Positions 9,969 to 22,413 of a DNA stretch of 64,000 nucleotides are shown piece after piece. Each line of letters opens with the position of its first letter. Position 1 is the stretch's first letter. Made by a program: the position numbers and the translations under genes. Under the pieces are notes generated by a model. That model was not told the origin of the DNA, searched no databases, and saw nothing but the letters and a program-made list of their open reading frames with translations. This DNA comes from Epiperipatus broadwayi (lineage: Eukaryota > Onychophora > Udeonychophora > Euonychophora > Peripatidae). Location: the NCBI GenBank assembly GCA_028023455.1, contig JAQFVV010000112.1:3692001-3756000 (forward strand). The letters are read 5' to 3'.

Positions 9969-12949
9969 AGACAGCAGTTTATTCTAAGCAAGCGTCTTGA
10001 TCATTATCAATCATAGTTATCATTGTTCTATTCTCTTAACAATTTATTTTTGCATCTCCATGCTTAAAACCACAATATAAATGTTAATGAGCTCCAAACA
10101 TCTTATAAAGGTTCGTGAAATTGCGTAATAAAAAATATTACCACCACCCCAAATCTAATTCTTTTCTCAGATTTTTTTTTTGTATAAAAAATGTGAATAT
10201 ATTGTTATTAACATTTTTTATATTTGTAATCTATTATATTGCAATTTGCATAGAGGAATTAATTAAAAATATTTGTCATGCAAATGAATGCCACACTTTT
10301 TCTTTTTTATAAAAACTAATTAATTAGTTGCTTTTTAAATATAAAGATTATTGCATAAGATTTCTTTGCTTAAAACGATATTAATAACAATTAGAAAGCC
10401 AAATAGATTGTGAAAACTAAACATTTTGAATAAGAAAATAACACAAAACATAAAAAAAAAAATTAAACGAATAATATAAAAAAGATTTAAACTAAATCAA
10501 TCAATCATTTCAGTGGTTATATACTTTTACCAATCTTAATATTACAGTAGAATAACCAGCCAATCACCTCTCTTATAATAATCGTTTCTTGGCTTATAAC
10601 CCAATTCCTGATTTCAGAGTTCATTGGTAGTGTATTAATGTAATGCAAAAGTTCTTTCCACACTAATGCCAAACATCACACAGGTTGACATTTCCATTGT
10701 TCTCATTGCTGATAATTTTTGTGAACTTTTAACATTTGATTTTAGTATTTAAATCTTTATTTTATATTAGAATTCAATAAATTAGGCTTCATTTATTAGA
10801 AATATAAGTTTACAAATGAAAAACAATCTAATATTTGATACTTGCAAACATAAACAACAAAACTGTAATTATAAAGTGAAATACATAATAAAAACAATTA
10901 TTATAATATAATATACTATATACACCTCCTCTTGCCTACAATTTCAACTATATAGCAGTCATCATCAGAGCTTTTATAAACCTCACCACTCCTACTCAGC
11001 AATGCAAATAAGAAGGAGAAGTGGAAGGAAAATTTAATACTTCAAAGAACAATTATTTTTTTTTATTGGCTGATTACTTCAATATTAAAGAAAAAATGAA
11101 ATTAATAATATCTTTATAGATTAAGCTTCATTTGCAAAAGGCAAAGAAATTAATATTATGTCATCATAAATCTATGAAATTCTGCTCTAAAATTTAAAAT
11201 TGTATTTATAATTATTAAAATATTAAAATTCTATAAGTACAGTTTTTAGCAAATTGTTTCTTATTCTACTTTCTTTTTATTATTATGACAAATATCTTTA
11301 ACTTGTATTTTAATAAGCAACCCTATTCAATTATATTCATCAAAGTGTAAATGTGTATAATTTTGTTTTTAAATAATTATTATACAAATGTTTTGTAAAC
11401 ATATTTGTTAACAATAATAAACAAATTTACAATTAGTCTCACAAAGAAACTACCAAGGAGCTTTGTGGTAGGTGGAATTTAGATCATTTATAGTTTTTTA
11501 GCTGTAGACTTCTGACATCTTTTTTTTAAGTGAATAAATCAATATATTTTAGTTCCAGTTTCTATCATAAAAAATGCTACAGGTAACTACAGAAGTGTGA
11601 AAAAAAACTAAAGGCCTACCATTGCCGTTCCCAAATAAAGTACTTTGGATGCATTAACAAATCAGTAAAGACCAATTAGATTTTAAAGCATAAAACAATT
11701 GTGATGCAACCCTATTAAATATTAAATATTTAAATACTAGAGTGAATTAACCTTTGGAAAAATTGATTGGCTAGTAGTTTAATGTGTTGTCAGAACTGAT
11801 AAGAATTTGTTATTAGTAAATTGATTGGCTAGATTAGTTTAAACTTTGTTAAGAGGTACTTAATTTATAATATCAGTTTAGCAATATGAATACTTGATTT
11901 ATTATATAATTGATTATTAGTAAAGGTTTAAAATGATAATTAATAGTTGATTTCAACTCTGTCTTAGGCTATTTGCATAAAGTTTAAATGCTTAATATTT
12001 AAAAAATCACATCATAATTCTTTTATACTTTAAAATCTAATTGGTCTTAAATTTGTACTTTTCCTTAGTATACTAACAGTGGAATCTGAAAACAGTTGAG
12101 AATCGTATGTCATGAACTGTGAAACAATTGTTCCATGAAGCTTATTGGCTGATTATTTTAGGGTGATGTCAAAGGTGGTAAGAGTTTTTTTCCAATGCAG
12201 TGGTTCATTTTAACTTTGTTAAAGAATAATTAACCAATAAAAAATATTAATAAAAAATATTTTACTAAATAGATACATGATAATTAAATTTTACTATGAA
12301 GCAGATACATATAATAACTATCAGTCAGTCTGATTCTTTGCTGAGACTCCAGTTACAGTTAGAAACCATAAAAAAATTCTTTGGAACTTTATAAGAATCC
12401 CATTTTTACATCATAATTCCTTAATTGCAGATTCTTGCTTGAGGATTCCAAAAGAGGATATTGATTTGAAGTGAAAATTAAATAAACTATAGTCTATCTT
12501 ATTGGTGAGCCCAGTTTATTTAACAGCTTTTTATGCATTTTATGTGAGAATACTTCTGATATCTGATGGAGAAATACATAAAAGAACAGGATGTTACTGC
12601 AAAGGAATAAAATTGGGTTTGACATCATGGTAATATGTAATCAAGTATTCAGAAGTTTAGAGTGGAAATTTTTGCTCTTAACAGAAGGACAGCATTTGAT
12701 AACAAATATGTTGGTACAAAGGAAAGTGTCTAAAACATACTTACACGACAATCCTAAATAATGTCAGACATCTTTTCAAGAAAGTTTAGATTTAGAAATT
12801 AATTTAGATATACACTTAGATAAATAAAGAAAATAATTTAGGCTATGGTTCAAAATTATTTCTAAATAGCATGGGATAGAATTGAGAATTGTATTACAGT
12901 CTACTATTGCAAAAAGTTATATTCAGATTGCAAGGTGTTTTGCTGATGT
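9969..12949. other. AT-rich non-coding stretch
   Basis: Contains a dispersed-repeat fragment at about 10920-11035 (minus strand) that shares TTCCACTTCT and ATTTGCATTGCTGA with 52235-52270. Repeated TTGATTGGCTAG motifs occur at 11762 and 11820. No gene seen. Confidence 0.5.
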
Positions 12950-13153
12950 TCAGAAAAAAAATGTAGATAGTTCTGTGTATTGACTTTGAGAAATTGTTCT
13001 TCTCAAATAACGTTTTATTATTTTCAATTTGGAGAAACTTCTCTCTCCTGTTGCTAATGACATAAATATCGTTGTTGATTTCTTAAAATAAGTTGAACTG
13101 TAATCTAGTAATAACAATCTGGAGAATTTATGAATTGATCTATTATGATTCAT
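12950..13153 (-). pseudogene. hAT transposase C-terminal dimerisation domain remnant
   Basis: A 67-codon minus-strand frame contains SLATGERSFSKLKIIKRYLR followed by RTISQ, the signature of the hAT family C-terminal dimerisation region (ZMYM/zf-BED-type hAT proteins: ATxERSFSxLKxIKxYLRxT). The N-terminal zinc finger and the RNase H-like catalytic core are not found upstream on the minus strand. After the stop, another frame continues weakly with FFSEHQQNTLQSEY-like residues, suggesting a frameshift. This is a dead fragment. It need not be related to the hAT MITE at 6266. Confidence 0.8.
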
Positions 13154-14140
13154 AACATATACTCATAATATATAATTATAAGGGATTTGAACCCAGACGT
13201 TAATGGACAGAATTTAATTAACTAAACATAATTGTTTTTAAAAAATAATATACTATTATGATTTAAATAATAAACTATATTTTAAGTATTGACATCTATA
13301 TTATTTAGAAAAAATAAAAATCAGAAGTATAATGGTGATGATATTCAAAATCGAAATGTCACCCCAAGCAGTGCTTGCTTTCCTGTGGCTTCAAGCATCT
13401 ATATATATTTAAAGAGTATGCAGTTACAAAAATATATGGAGAAATTTTGGAAACTGATTTAAAATTGGGAAAGTCATATGTCAAAAAATTATCATTTCAT
13501 CAAACATACCTGTCACACATTTGAGAAAAAAATAAACTATTGAATATTTTTATTTAATACCATGCACTTTAAAACTTGACGCTCAGCTTTAAGACAAAAT
13601 CTGAAGGTCACAATATATTATAACGGGATTTACCCCCTTTAAGATCTATTCTATGATTATTTTACTTATTTATTATATTTACTTTATTAGCTCATATTAA
13701 TATTTAATACTCTATTTTTTAGACCCCATTATTCAAGCAGAGGAGTAAATATGATCAATACTTACATATTAACCATACCCCTGGTCAGACCAACGTTTAA
13801 TAAAAATATTAGAAGAACGGTCATTTTTCCTGACTGAGGTACCATCTCCATGACTGCAAAAAGTATGACACATCTTATGGGGATATTTATAATGGGTTTA
13901 AATCCTAGAGGCACCATCCAGCCTTAGACTGTTCTCCATGAGAAGGCATTAACATGCTTCAAGCACTTGACCCATGGCTAGCTATTAAAACATGAGATTG
14001 GCATAACACAGAATATCTATATATAGTTTCCAATCACATGGCATCAATCATATGTTAATACCATCCCATTACATATGGTACAGCCAATTTGTGGACATTG
14101 AATAACATATCAATAATATGATCCCACTTATACCATTACA

Positions 14141-14171
<31 letters not shown>

Positions 14172-14189
14172 TTGAATTAAATATTGCTC
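13154..14189. other. Dispersed-repeat DNA without genes
   Basis: The block at 13740-14130 is less AT-rich and reads like a complex interspersed repeat of unknown class; (AT)n then (AC)n at 14142-14172. No second copy of the block was found here. Confidence 0.45.
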
Positions 14190-16290
14190 AATGCATATGT
14201 AAACAAAGAGAGTAAATCACATTTCCCCAGACTATAAATTAAAAACACTCTAAATGTTGAACAAAAATCAAGAATAGAATGAATCCACATATTCTTGGAC
14301 TCTGATGTTTATATATGTATACTTTTACCAACATTGTTGGTATTTCAGAATAAAATTAATTTATTAGCCAGGTGGAATATGGCACTTAAGAGTTATTAAA
14401 CTCATCAATCTAAATGTTGAACAAAGTATCAAGATTAGAATAAATCCACCTATTTTTGGAGTTCTGATATTTATAAACATACCATCGTTAACATTGTTGG
14501 TAATTCAGAGTAAAATTTAATTTAAAGTTTATTAAATATTATTTAATTACTACAATCCTGGGGCAAATGTGAGATTCTGTCTCCAGCCTTGTATAACTGA
14601 CTATGAGTTTAATGACTCTTAAGTGCCATATTCCTTCTGGTTGATAAATTAATTTCATTCTTCATAATCAATAATGTTGACAAAAGTATGCTTATAAATA
14701 TCAGAGCTCTAAGAAGAGGTTGATTCATTTCCATTCTTGATCTTTGTTCAACATTTAGAGTACACCTGGGTCTCGTTTTACGCGATAGATAGGTTCCTCA
14801 GAAACACATGCAAACGAAATTGCGCAAAAATAGACGTAACCTACATTGAAAAAGGGGGGATGTGGTCTGTGATTTTTCAAAATTCATGCAAAAGCAAAGC
14901 ACCAATGTAAAATTACTTTAAAATTCGCGCAAAAAAAAAATAAGGAAATAAAATATGACTAATAAAAAAATTCAAATTTGAAAAAAAATAATACAAGACA
15001 AACTTTTTTTAACTATAATATTTAGTTTTATTCAAAATAATATATTTTTATGCATAATTTACAGTACAGTAATTAAAATTTTTTTATACACATTTTAATT
15101 ATTATCGCTATTTTCCCAAAAAGACGTTCGTTTGCAAACTAGTAAAAAATCAGATTCTCATGTGATGTGATGAGATGTATTTGGCTTCTCCTTAAACGAA
15201 GTCAAGAATATCTCAGCAATTATTCTCACAAGAGGAAATACAACTAGTGCCAAGTTCATTCTCATGTTGTGTTAATGGTTTTCTGTTGACGACGACAATG
15301 ATTTTATTAATTGTTTATGAACTTAGACTTATGATAATAAAAAGACATTTATTCATCACTGCAGGGAAAAATTTAATTAAAACTAACAACTAAAAATTAA
15401 ATTCTTATTTTTGTCTTTAATTTTCAATTCCGTTTAAAAATCAAATTTCGTTTTACATCACATTAATTTCAAGTCGCCCGTAAGTAAGTTTTAAATTGTT
15501 AATTACAATTAAAAATCAGATTTTAATTGTGCCCACTGCTATTACTGACCTTTTAAAAATAAACTTGTGGACACTAAATGATTAATAATTGATTACACTC
15601 TTTTTTAAAAAGCAAAAACAGAATGTGATTTAAAATGCAAAATTAACATGCACAATGTTTGAACAAATTTACATTATAATCTTGTAAAATTTAATGTGTG
15701 TATACATAAAATGTGGAAATAATGATTTTAATTTCATTATTGCATAAAATCTTACTATTATAAAGCACTGAAAATATTGAAATTACTCAGATGAAAGTCA
15801 AATTCCAATAATGTGGTATTACTTTCAATATAATGTAAATGCGCAAAATTTATTATTTTAAGTAATAGCGCATTATTGGACTGCGCCTTCCGGTGAAAGA
15901 CGAATCGTGTAACTTCAAAATCATGTTAAGTAAGTCCGCGTAAAAAGAGCCCCAAGTGTACTTTTAATTCATAACCTAAGGAGCATGATTTACTCCATTT
16001 GCTTACATATACATTAAGCTATGTTAATTGAAAGTTTACATATTCAATCTTATTTTATTAAAAATGCAATCAAGATGCTAAAAAGGCTTTATATCTCCAG
16101 CTTTATATAATTAATTATTAGTTTAATAACTATTAAGTACCATACTTTATCTGGACTATATATTAATTTCACTCTGAATTACCAACAGTGTTGACAACAT
16201 TATTCTTATAAACATTAGAGTTTTCAGAAAGGTGGATTTATTCTATTCTTGATCCTTTGTTCAACATTTAGAGAGCTTTTAATTTATTGG
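14190..16290. repeat. Foldback repeat family, two forward and two reverse copies
   Basis: A unit of about 120-190 bp with the landmarks CTAAATGTTGAACAAA, AGAATGAATCCAC, CTCTGATGTTTAT and ACATTGTTGGTATTTCAGA occurs forward at about 14250-14395 and 14405-14525 and reversed at about 14600-14760 and 16115-16275. The order forward-forward-reverse-reverse can fold on itself. A Tigger-like element has split it at 14762. Confidence 0.75.
14761..15960. mobile_element. Tigger/pogo-like non-autonomous element with TA duplication
   Basis: Element 14763-15958 is flanked by TA on both sides. Terminal inverted repeats: left CACCTGGGTCTCGTTTTACG, right complement CACTTGGGGCTCTTTTTACG. Just inside, GGTTCCTCAGAAAC and CGCAAAAATAGACG resemble the GC-poor-host Tigger pattern of CGCG/GCGAAA motifs near ends. 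The 1,196-bp interior is AT-rich without a DDE transposase. Removing it restores a sequence parallel to a paralogous copy (TTTAGAG then TG or TA then TTTTTAATT), supporting a clean insertion. Confidence 0.75.
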
Positions 16291-16405
16291 CCTGGGGTAG
16301 CTGATCAATCTTTTCTGTCAAAAAGTTTTATCTTGTGCTTTGGATTGAGAGTATTTTGTTTACTTATAGACCAATATGGCAGTATTAATCTTTATTATTA
16401 GATAA

Positions 16406-16421
16406 CATTAACCACTGGAAA

Positions 16422-16457
<36 letters not shown>

Positions 16458-16473
16458 TTTCCAGTGGTTAATG
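16406..16473. repeat. Perfect 68-bp AT-cored palindrome
   Basis: CATTAACCACTGG...CCAGTGGTTAATG around a (TA)n core; perfect arms with no spacer other than TA repeats. Such palindromes can extrude cruciforms and are unstable. Confidence 0.9.
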
Positions 16474-17448
16474 ATATATATATATATATATATCAGAGTA
16501 TCAAACTTTCTGCACTCACAACTTTGATACCAACCATTTCAGAAAAATAAATTAATGATCTTTACTAACCATTTATTAAATTAAAGATTATCACTAGCCC
16601 AGATATAAACTTTAAATTCATTTTTTAATTAAACATAAACTCATGAAATAATTTCATTTCTCTTTCCTATGCATAATATCTTTTTTAGATATACTTAAAA
16701 CTTATACTCCACATATGTTTTAATCCTATAAATCTGAAGAAAAAAAGCTTATATATATATGTGTGTGTGTGTGTTAACCTATCAGAATGAATAACAACAA
16801 TAATTATTTAATATTTTTCATACTATCACCTAACAACCTGTTAATTTACAATCAACTAATCCAGGCTTGCAATATGTTTGTTTCTTTTTCATAGTTGTTT
16901 CCATCACATTGTTGTGAAGTGCATTTAACCATGGAATGATTTAATAATATGCATATGCAATCCTCCAATTTTACAATTGCTTTCCATTACAATGCTAGTT
17001 TAAGACATTTTTAATATTTGCAATGCACAATGCTTAATTTATCTTATTTTCCCCTGATAACTTTAGATACAATATTTTATGGGTCTAATACATGATCATA
17101 AATGTTTCATGATGCCATAAGAGTGAATTTAAAAGTGAACCATTTTAGTTCATTTATATATGCAGAAATGTTGAGTGTTCCTTATATCCAAATTAGTTAT
17201 CAACTTCTTGTTGTAAATAAATGGCATTTGTTTTGACATTTAAGCAATGTTACCAACATTAGAACAGTTTGCTTTCCAGTATTTTTTACTTTAAAGTGTC
17301 TGTTTAAGATAAAATAAAAATGGTTTATTGCTTAGAGTTGATAAGAAAGTTAAGTACCAGTGAAGATACAGCTAAGCTTTGAAACCATGAAAGTTAGCTC
17401 CAGATTTTGTCATTCAACCATTGGAAAATCATGTAGTTTATTGGGTAG
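16474..17448. other. AT-rich non-coding stretch
   Basis: (TA)n at 16474-16493 and (AT)n/(GT)n at 16752-16774. Nothing else recognised. Confidence 0.5.
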
Positions 17449-17521
17449 CAATTTAGAATGTGCTCATGACCATTTTGAATTCTAAGAAGTGCACAAACCA
17501 TTGCTGACACATTCAAGTGGT
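17449..17521 (+). repeat. Single copy of the 18.1-kb foldback arm
   Basis: Matches the left arm at 18128-18190 through TTTGAATTCTAAG and CTGACACATTCAAG. Confidence 0.7.
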
Positions 17522-17795
17522 AAATGACATTGAATAATTCACATGTGGTCATGATATATCCATTCATTACAAAATTTCAATTTACATCAATAATTAAAAA
17601 ATTTAAGTGCAAATTTCATAAGAACCTCATGTGATCAAGTATAGATCCAATATTCATGTCAGAAGATCAAATGTGAACATTATTTTTTCTTATCTCCATT
17701 TTTTTTCTAAGAACATGTAACAAAAGAAACATGAAACATCTGTTTCTTTTTGGTAAGAAAAAAATAGATTGATTATAAAATTAATATGATGTTTT

Positions 17796-18125
17796 TCAAC
17801 ATGTGATTATAGGCATATATTGTAATAAAATTCATATTTTAAAAGTTATAAGCTTTTAGTATTTCAAAATTATATATTTGGTTTGATCAATTTTATATTT
17901 ATTCAATATGTGGTTATAGGCATATATGGTAATAAAATTTTTATTTTAGAAGATATAAACTTTTAGTATTTCGAAATTGTAAGCTTGGTTAGATTGTACT
18001 TCTGTATTTTTTGAGTGATACTTCGTACAGTCAAAAACATCCTTCTCCCTTTCCACACACTTTTGTACTTTGTGTGTCACCATTGTAATAAAATTCGTTT
18101 TTTAGAAGTTATAAGCTTTTGATAT
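17796..18125. repeat. Short tandem repeat, 2.5 units of about 118 bp
   Basis: Landmarks ATGTGATTATAGGCATATAT, AGTTATAAGCTTTTAGTATT recur at about 17800, 17912 and, partially, 18083. Divergence is moderate. Confidence 0.75.
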
Positions 18126-18127
18126 TT

Positions 18128-18287
18128 AGACTGCACTCGCTGCCACTTTGAATTCTAAGGAAGCCCCAAACCACTGCTGACACATCCAAGAGACTATGTG
18201 TGGATTATTCTGCCATTTATCACTTGGATATATCAGTGGTGGTTTGGGTTGGTACTTAGAATTCAAAATGGCAATGATCGCAATCTA
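18128..18287. repeat. Foldback element with 63-bp arms
   Basis: Left arm 18128-18190 is complementary to 18223-18287 with a few mismatches (shared core TTGAATTCTAAG...CCAAACCAC..CTGA). Loop of about 32 bp. A third copy of the arm is at 17449-17521. Confidence 0.85.
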
Positions 18288-18428
18288 AATCAGCACTGTT
18301 TATTGCTCAGGAGGTCATAAAAAGTTCAAGTATTGGAAGTATCAGAATTGAACAGTTATTCCAGAGTCTAACCATTATCAAAATAACCAGAAAAAATATT
18401 TTGTAATATTTTCTCTTGTTATTCATAT

Positions 18429-18625
18429 ACATATATATGTAATAAATAAGTCGTAACACCATTTAACTTTTAAAACATTAAATAATAAATAAATTGCATC
18501 TTAAAATTGAATGTAATTGATAAAGATTACTTTATTGTAATTGAAACATGCTTCTGTATTATTTATTATTTAGTGTTTTAAAAGTTGAATGGTGCTGTGA
18601 CTTATTTATCTATTACATATATTTG
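18429..18625. mobile_element. Hairpin MITE-like repeat
   Basis: Arms 18429-18495 and 18555-18625 are complementary over about 60 bp (AATAAATAAGTCGTAACACC versus GGTGCTGTGACTTATTTAT). No coding sequence. Flanks are AT-rich and give no clear target duplication. Confidence 0.75.
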
Positions 18626-19689
18626 TCATAGTTTATATTGATGCTACATATATATAACAAATTTTTTTACCTTTAATGCGAAAGCACTTTCTTCTAATCA
18701 CCTAATTAGTGTCAACTGCGTTTATATTACAACTGGGTATAATTTTCAAATAAAGAGACTTTTTAAAGGTAAAAAATAATTAGTATTAAATATCAAGGGT
18801 CTAAATCTGATTTTCTTTTAAACTAGACTAAATATTATTTTTTTAAAAGCGAGTAGAAGCTATCTGCTTAGAATTGTAAATGTGGAAAATAAATTTATTA
18901 AAAAACTGATTTGTTAAATATTTAGTCAATAAAGTAAATTTTATTTGGATTATAGTTTATGTATTTCTAAATGCAGACTTAGATGAGAATGAGAATTTTA
19001 AATAGGAAAAGATAAGATAAAAATGTAATAACATTAAAAATTATGTGCATATATAAATGTTAGATATATATATATAATTAATCTAATAATAATAAATCGG
19101 AGCTTTTAATGCAAAACTCTCAAAAATAAACGTTTAAGATGTACTTTGCAGTAGCTTAAAATTCTTGCTGAACGCATTTTCAAATCTTATATATTAAAAC
19201 GAAGATTCTCACAAGCTATAGATACAAATGACATATTTTATCCGGATACATCCATGTACATTTGATTAATAGTAGTAACACACGAACATTTCAGCTAGTT
19301 CACACTAGCTATCAATTGGATAATGAATGTTACAAAAACCATTTTGTGTGCGTGTGTGTGTGTATATATATATTGAGCAACCACAAATCTTTGAGATTTG
19401 CAACTCAATCTTTCAAGCTTACTACAAATCTTGCACATATATTTAACTAAATATTTCTGTTTCTTCAAGTGAGTTAGAGATTAGAGACAATTGAACAAAC
19501 ATACAAATAATAACGATTTCTATTGGAGATTATATTGTGAGATATTAATTATCTCTATCTAATAGAAAATTAGAGTATTGAAGAATACATGGATTAAATT
19601 CTCATGTGTACATATGACCCATTGCTAAAATAGTTAATATACACAAAATCAAGTTGGTTATAATCAGACACGTGAATGGAAAGTCTTAT
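18626..19689. other. AT-rich non-coding stretch
   Basis: (GT)n/(TA)n at 19345-19372; nothing else recognised. Confidence 0.5.
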
Positions 19690-19995
19690 TATTTCTGTGT
19701 GGATATTTTAGTGCTTTATATCCCGAACTAACTTGATAAATGAGCCTTGTTTGTGATCTGTATCTAGTAATTTTTGTGTGTGAATGTTCAGATGTATTTT
19801 TTATGTCTCTAACTCACCTGATAAATGAGGCTTGCTTGTGAAATATATATCTAGTGAGTTTTGTGCATGGATGTTCATTATATCTATTTTATCTGATAAA
19901 TAAGGCTTCTTTGAGAAATATGTGAGTTTTGAGTGTGGATGTTGCGATATTTTATGCCTCTAACACACCTGATAAATCAGGCTTGTTTGGATTGG
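19690..19995. repeat. Degenerate tandem repeat of about 73-85 bp
   Basis: CCTGATAAATGAGGCTTG-like motifs at 19733, 19818, 19891 and 19968, interleaved with TCTAGTGAGTTTTGTG and TGTGGATGTTC segments. Confidence 0.8.
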
Positions 19996-20169
19996 GTAAT
20001 TTTAAACTGTATGGTAGTTTAAAATTTGTAAATCTAAAAGGAGTGCCACAAACCCGAAAAAACTTCATTTATTGCAAATTTTATTAGGCGCATACGTCAA
20101 AAGAAAAAACAATTATGGATAGTGCAATATATCCATAGGTATTAGGGACAGGAAACAAAACTAAAAAAA

Positions 20170-20735
20170 AATTATGAAAAATATAATATCAGAACAGTTT
20201 TTTAAACTATATCATATTGCAAGTAATCCAAACTGGAAATGCTGAAAACTAAAACTGTAAAATACCATGTAAATGTGGAAGGATATATATTACAAAAAAT
20301 AGAAGCATCTAAAATAACCTTCCATACATATACCAATAAACATATGTTTGATTGGGCAAAATACAAAAATATTAGCTGTTTACATGATAATAGCAAATAA
20401 CCTTATAGACCAACATAGAAGTAGTAATTCATAATGTTTGGAGACCACTCATTAACACTACCTTTAAGAAAAAAATGGAGAAATCAAGCAGAATATCAGA
20501 TAATCATATAAAATTACTATTTATTGTTGTCTTTGACTGAATCATCTAATTGGTTAGAGTATTATCTTAAATTCTGTATTCATAAATCTAGACATTGCTG
20601 ATTCAATTTTCATGCTAGTATTGTCATTGGTCAGGTACTCTTATCTGAAGAAGAGAGGGGATTAGGATCACTCAAAATGCTGTATTATTTACTAACTTGT
20701 GTGGTGTTACTATCAGTTAAATATATTTGAAAAGT
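20170..20735 (+). mobile_element. Penelope-like element 3' end, copy 1
   Basis: From about 20245 the broken frames read like the cysteine-containing GIY-YIG region of Penelope-like elements (IPCKCGRIYI-like across a frameshift, then SKxxxxxWRP...FKKKWRNQAE). From 20410 to 20735 it aligns with the minus-strand copy at 49855-50215 across AAGAAAAAAATGGAGAAATC, ATTGTTGTCTTTG, a tRNA-like stretch, TTGTCATTGGTCAGGT and TCTGAAGAAGAGAGG. The two copies therefore share one composite 3' structure: ORF end, tRNA-like segment, hammerhead-like segment. The hammerhead-like part here (20645-20677) has lost G of the GAA motif. Confidence 0.55.
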
Positions 20736-22335
20736 TTACATCAAGTTTGAATTTTTTAAAAGCATTTAACAATTAAAATGCAATCATCACAATTATTCAG
20801 ACAAACATCCATTAAGTTACCCTTTTGAAGGAAGTGAAATAAGACAATAGAGAACCACAGTAATATGATACTCCTGACCATCATTTTTGGGAAGTTAGCC
20901 ATTGTATGACATCTTCCAAAAACTTCATTTGATTAGTTACATAGAAAGTTATGCAGAATTTGAGGTTCCATCTGGCAGTTTGAATACAACAATTCTATTC
21001 AATTTTCACACTGAGATTGTATCCGCCCCCACTCAACTAAAAATCGGCAGAAACATTTAATCATAGAATCCATCATTCTACTATATTTTTAAACTTGCCA
21101 TCTTATATTTATTTTAGTAGTTATAAATTTTATTGATTTTCTTGGTGATTGCTAAAAAAAAAAAAAAAAAGAGAGAGTTATTTAAAAAAATGGGTTAAAC
21201 CTGTACTTCAGAATAGAAAATTGTAGAGAAATAAATTCAGATGAGCTAATGGAAAATAGTTTGGGATGATGTGAGAACTGTCCAGAGCTAGACTGACCAC
21301 AAGGAAAAGCTACAATATAGGCCCACAACCATTTAAAAATATATAAAATTTTGAAATACTCATATTTATCGCATTATATGCAAGATATAAATATAAAATT
21401 AATACATTAAAATAAGATTACATTAGCATAATTTTTTAATAAATTACTATTTTTTGCTCATTTCATTTGCAACTATTTTATTTTTTCTCATCAATATATT
21501 CTTTTCTGATTGCATAAACATAAATGCTTTAAATAATTATTCTGTGCAGTTTATAGCAATTGATTATGCAGTGGTGTAACAAGCGAGAGATGAATACAAC
21601 GAGGAAATGAGATTCTTGCTACAAATATCACGCAAAACTTCAAAAAAATTACTGCATCATTTTATTTTAAATTCTGAGGTTATTTTGTGCTTGGAAAAAA
21701 TTTCATTTTTTTTTTTAGATTTGAACTTCAGGTCATGAGATGGCAGGCAAGTACTCATTTACCATGAGGCTTTAATCAATGAGAATTATTTTAAAATATA
21801 ATAACTATGTTTAAAGGTAAAGTTGTAATTTTTAATAATAATTTAAGATATATATATATATGTGTGTGTGTACATGTGTTAGTCTGTGTGTGAGAGAGAG
21901 TAAGTTAAGTTTTTGTACTGGTGGATTGTTGCAATATGGTGTCAACATGGGCATGAAGATTTCAATGTTGATACCTCGATCTCATCCAAAGAGTAAAAGA
22001 GGTTTACAAAATGTATGCATAATGAGAGAAGATAGTCAGACATTTTGCAGTGATGGATGTTTGCAGTGTGATTAAGATGAAATGGATATTCTGATAAAAT
22101 CAAAAAATGTAAAAATATATATTTACAAATGCAATGATTATTCTCTCTTTCATGAAGTGTTAAAGTGAATAGAGACCATCTCTACTTTATATGAGAATGG
22201 TATAGTGATTGCTATCAAATTGTCAATATTAGTGTAAAGATTCAAATAAAGAATGTGCATAAATAATAAGAAAGGCTGATCTATTTTTCTGCATCAATAG
22301 CTTGGTGGTAATGAGAAGATGCAGTAATAAAAAAT

Positions 22336-22336
<1 letters not shown>
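20736..22336. other. AT-rich non-coding stretch
   Basis: Poly-A run near 21155, (AT)n/(GT)n at 21849-21900. No gene; a 71-codon frame at 21860-22075 starts inside a GT repeat and has no recognisable domain. Confidence 0.45.
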
Positions 22337-22372
<36 letters not shown>

Positions 22373-22378
22373 AAATTG

Positions 22379-22412
<34 letters not shown>
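22337..22412. repeat. Two (AT)n microsatellites
   Basis: (AT)n at about 22338-22370 and 22381-22412 separated by AATAAAATTG, with AAAATTGAA on both sides. Confidence 0.9.

Positions 22413-22413
<1 letters not shown>

Noticed and set aside
10930-10980. Minus-strand CTGATGA...GTTGAAAT as a hammerhead
   Set aside because: Helix II needs an offset, helix III is one pair and helix I only three; too weak to list.
13336-13365. GTGATGA...CGAAATGTC as another hammerhead
   Set aside because: C3 is G, helix II is not formed and helix I does not pair in the required register.
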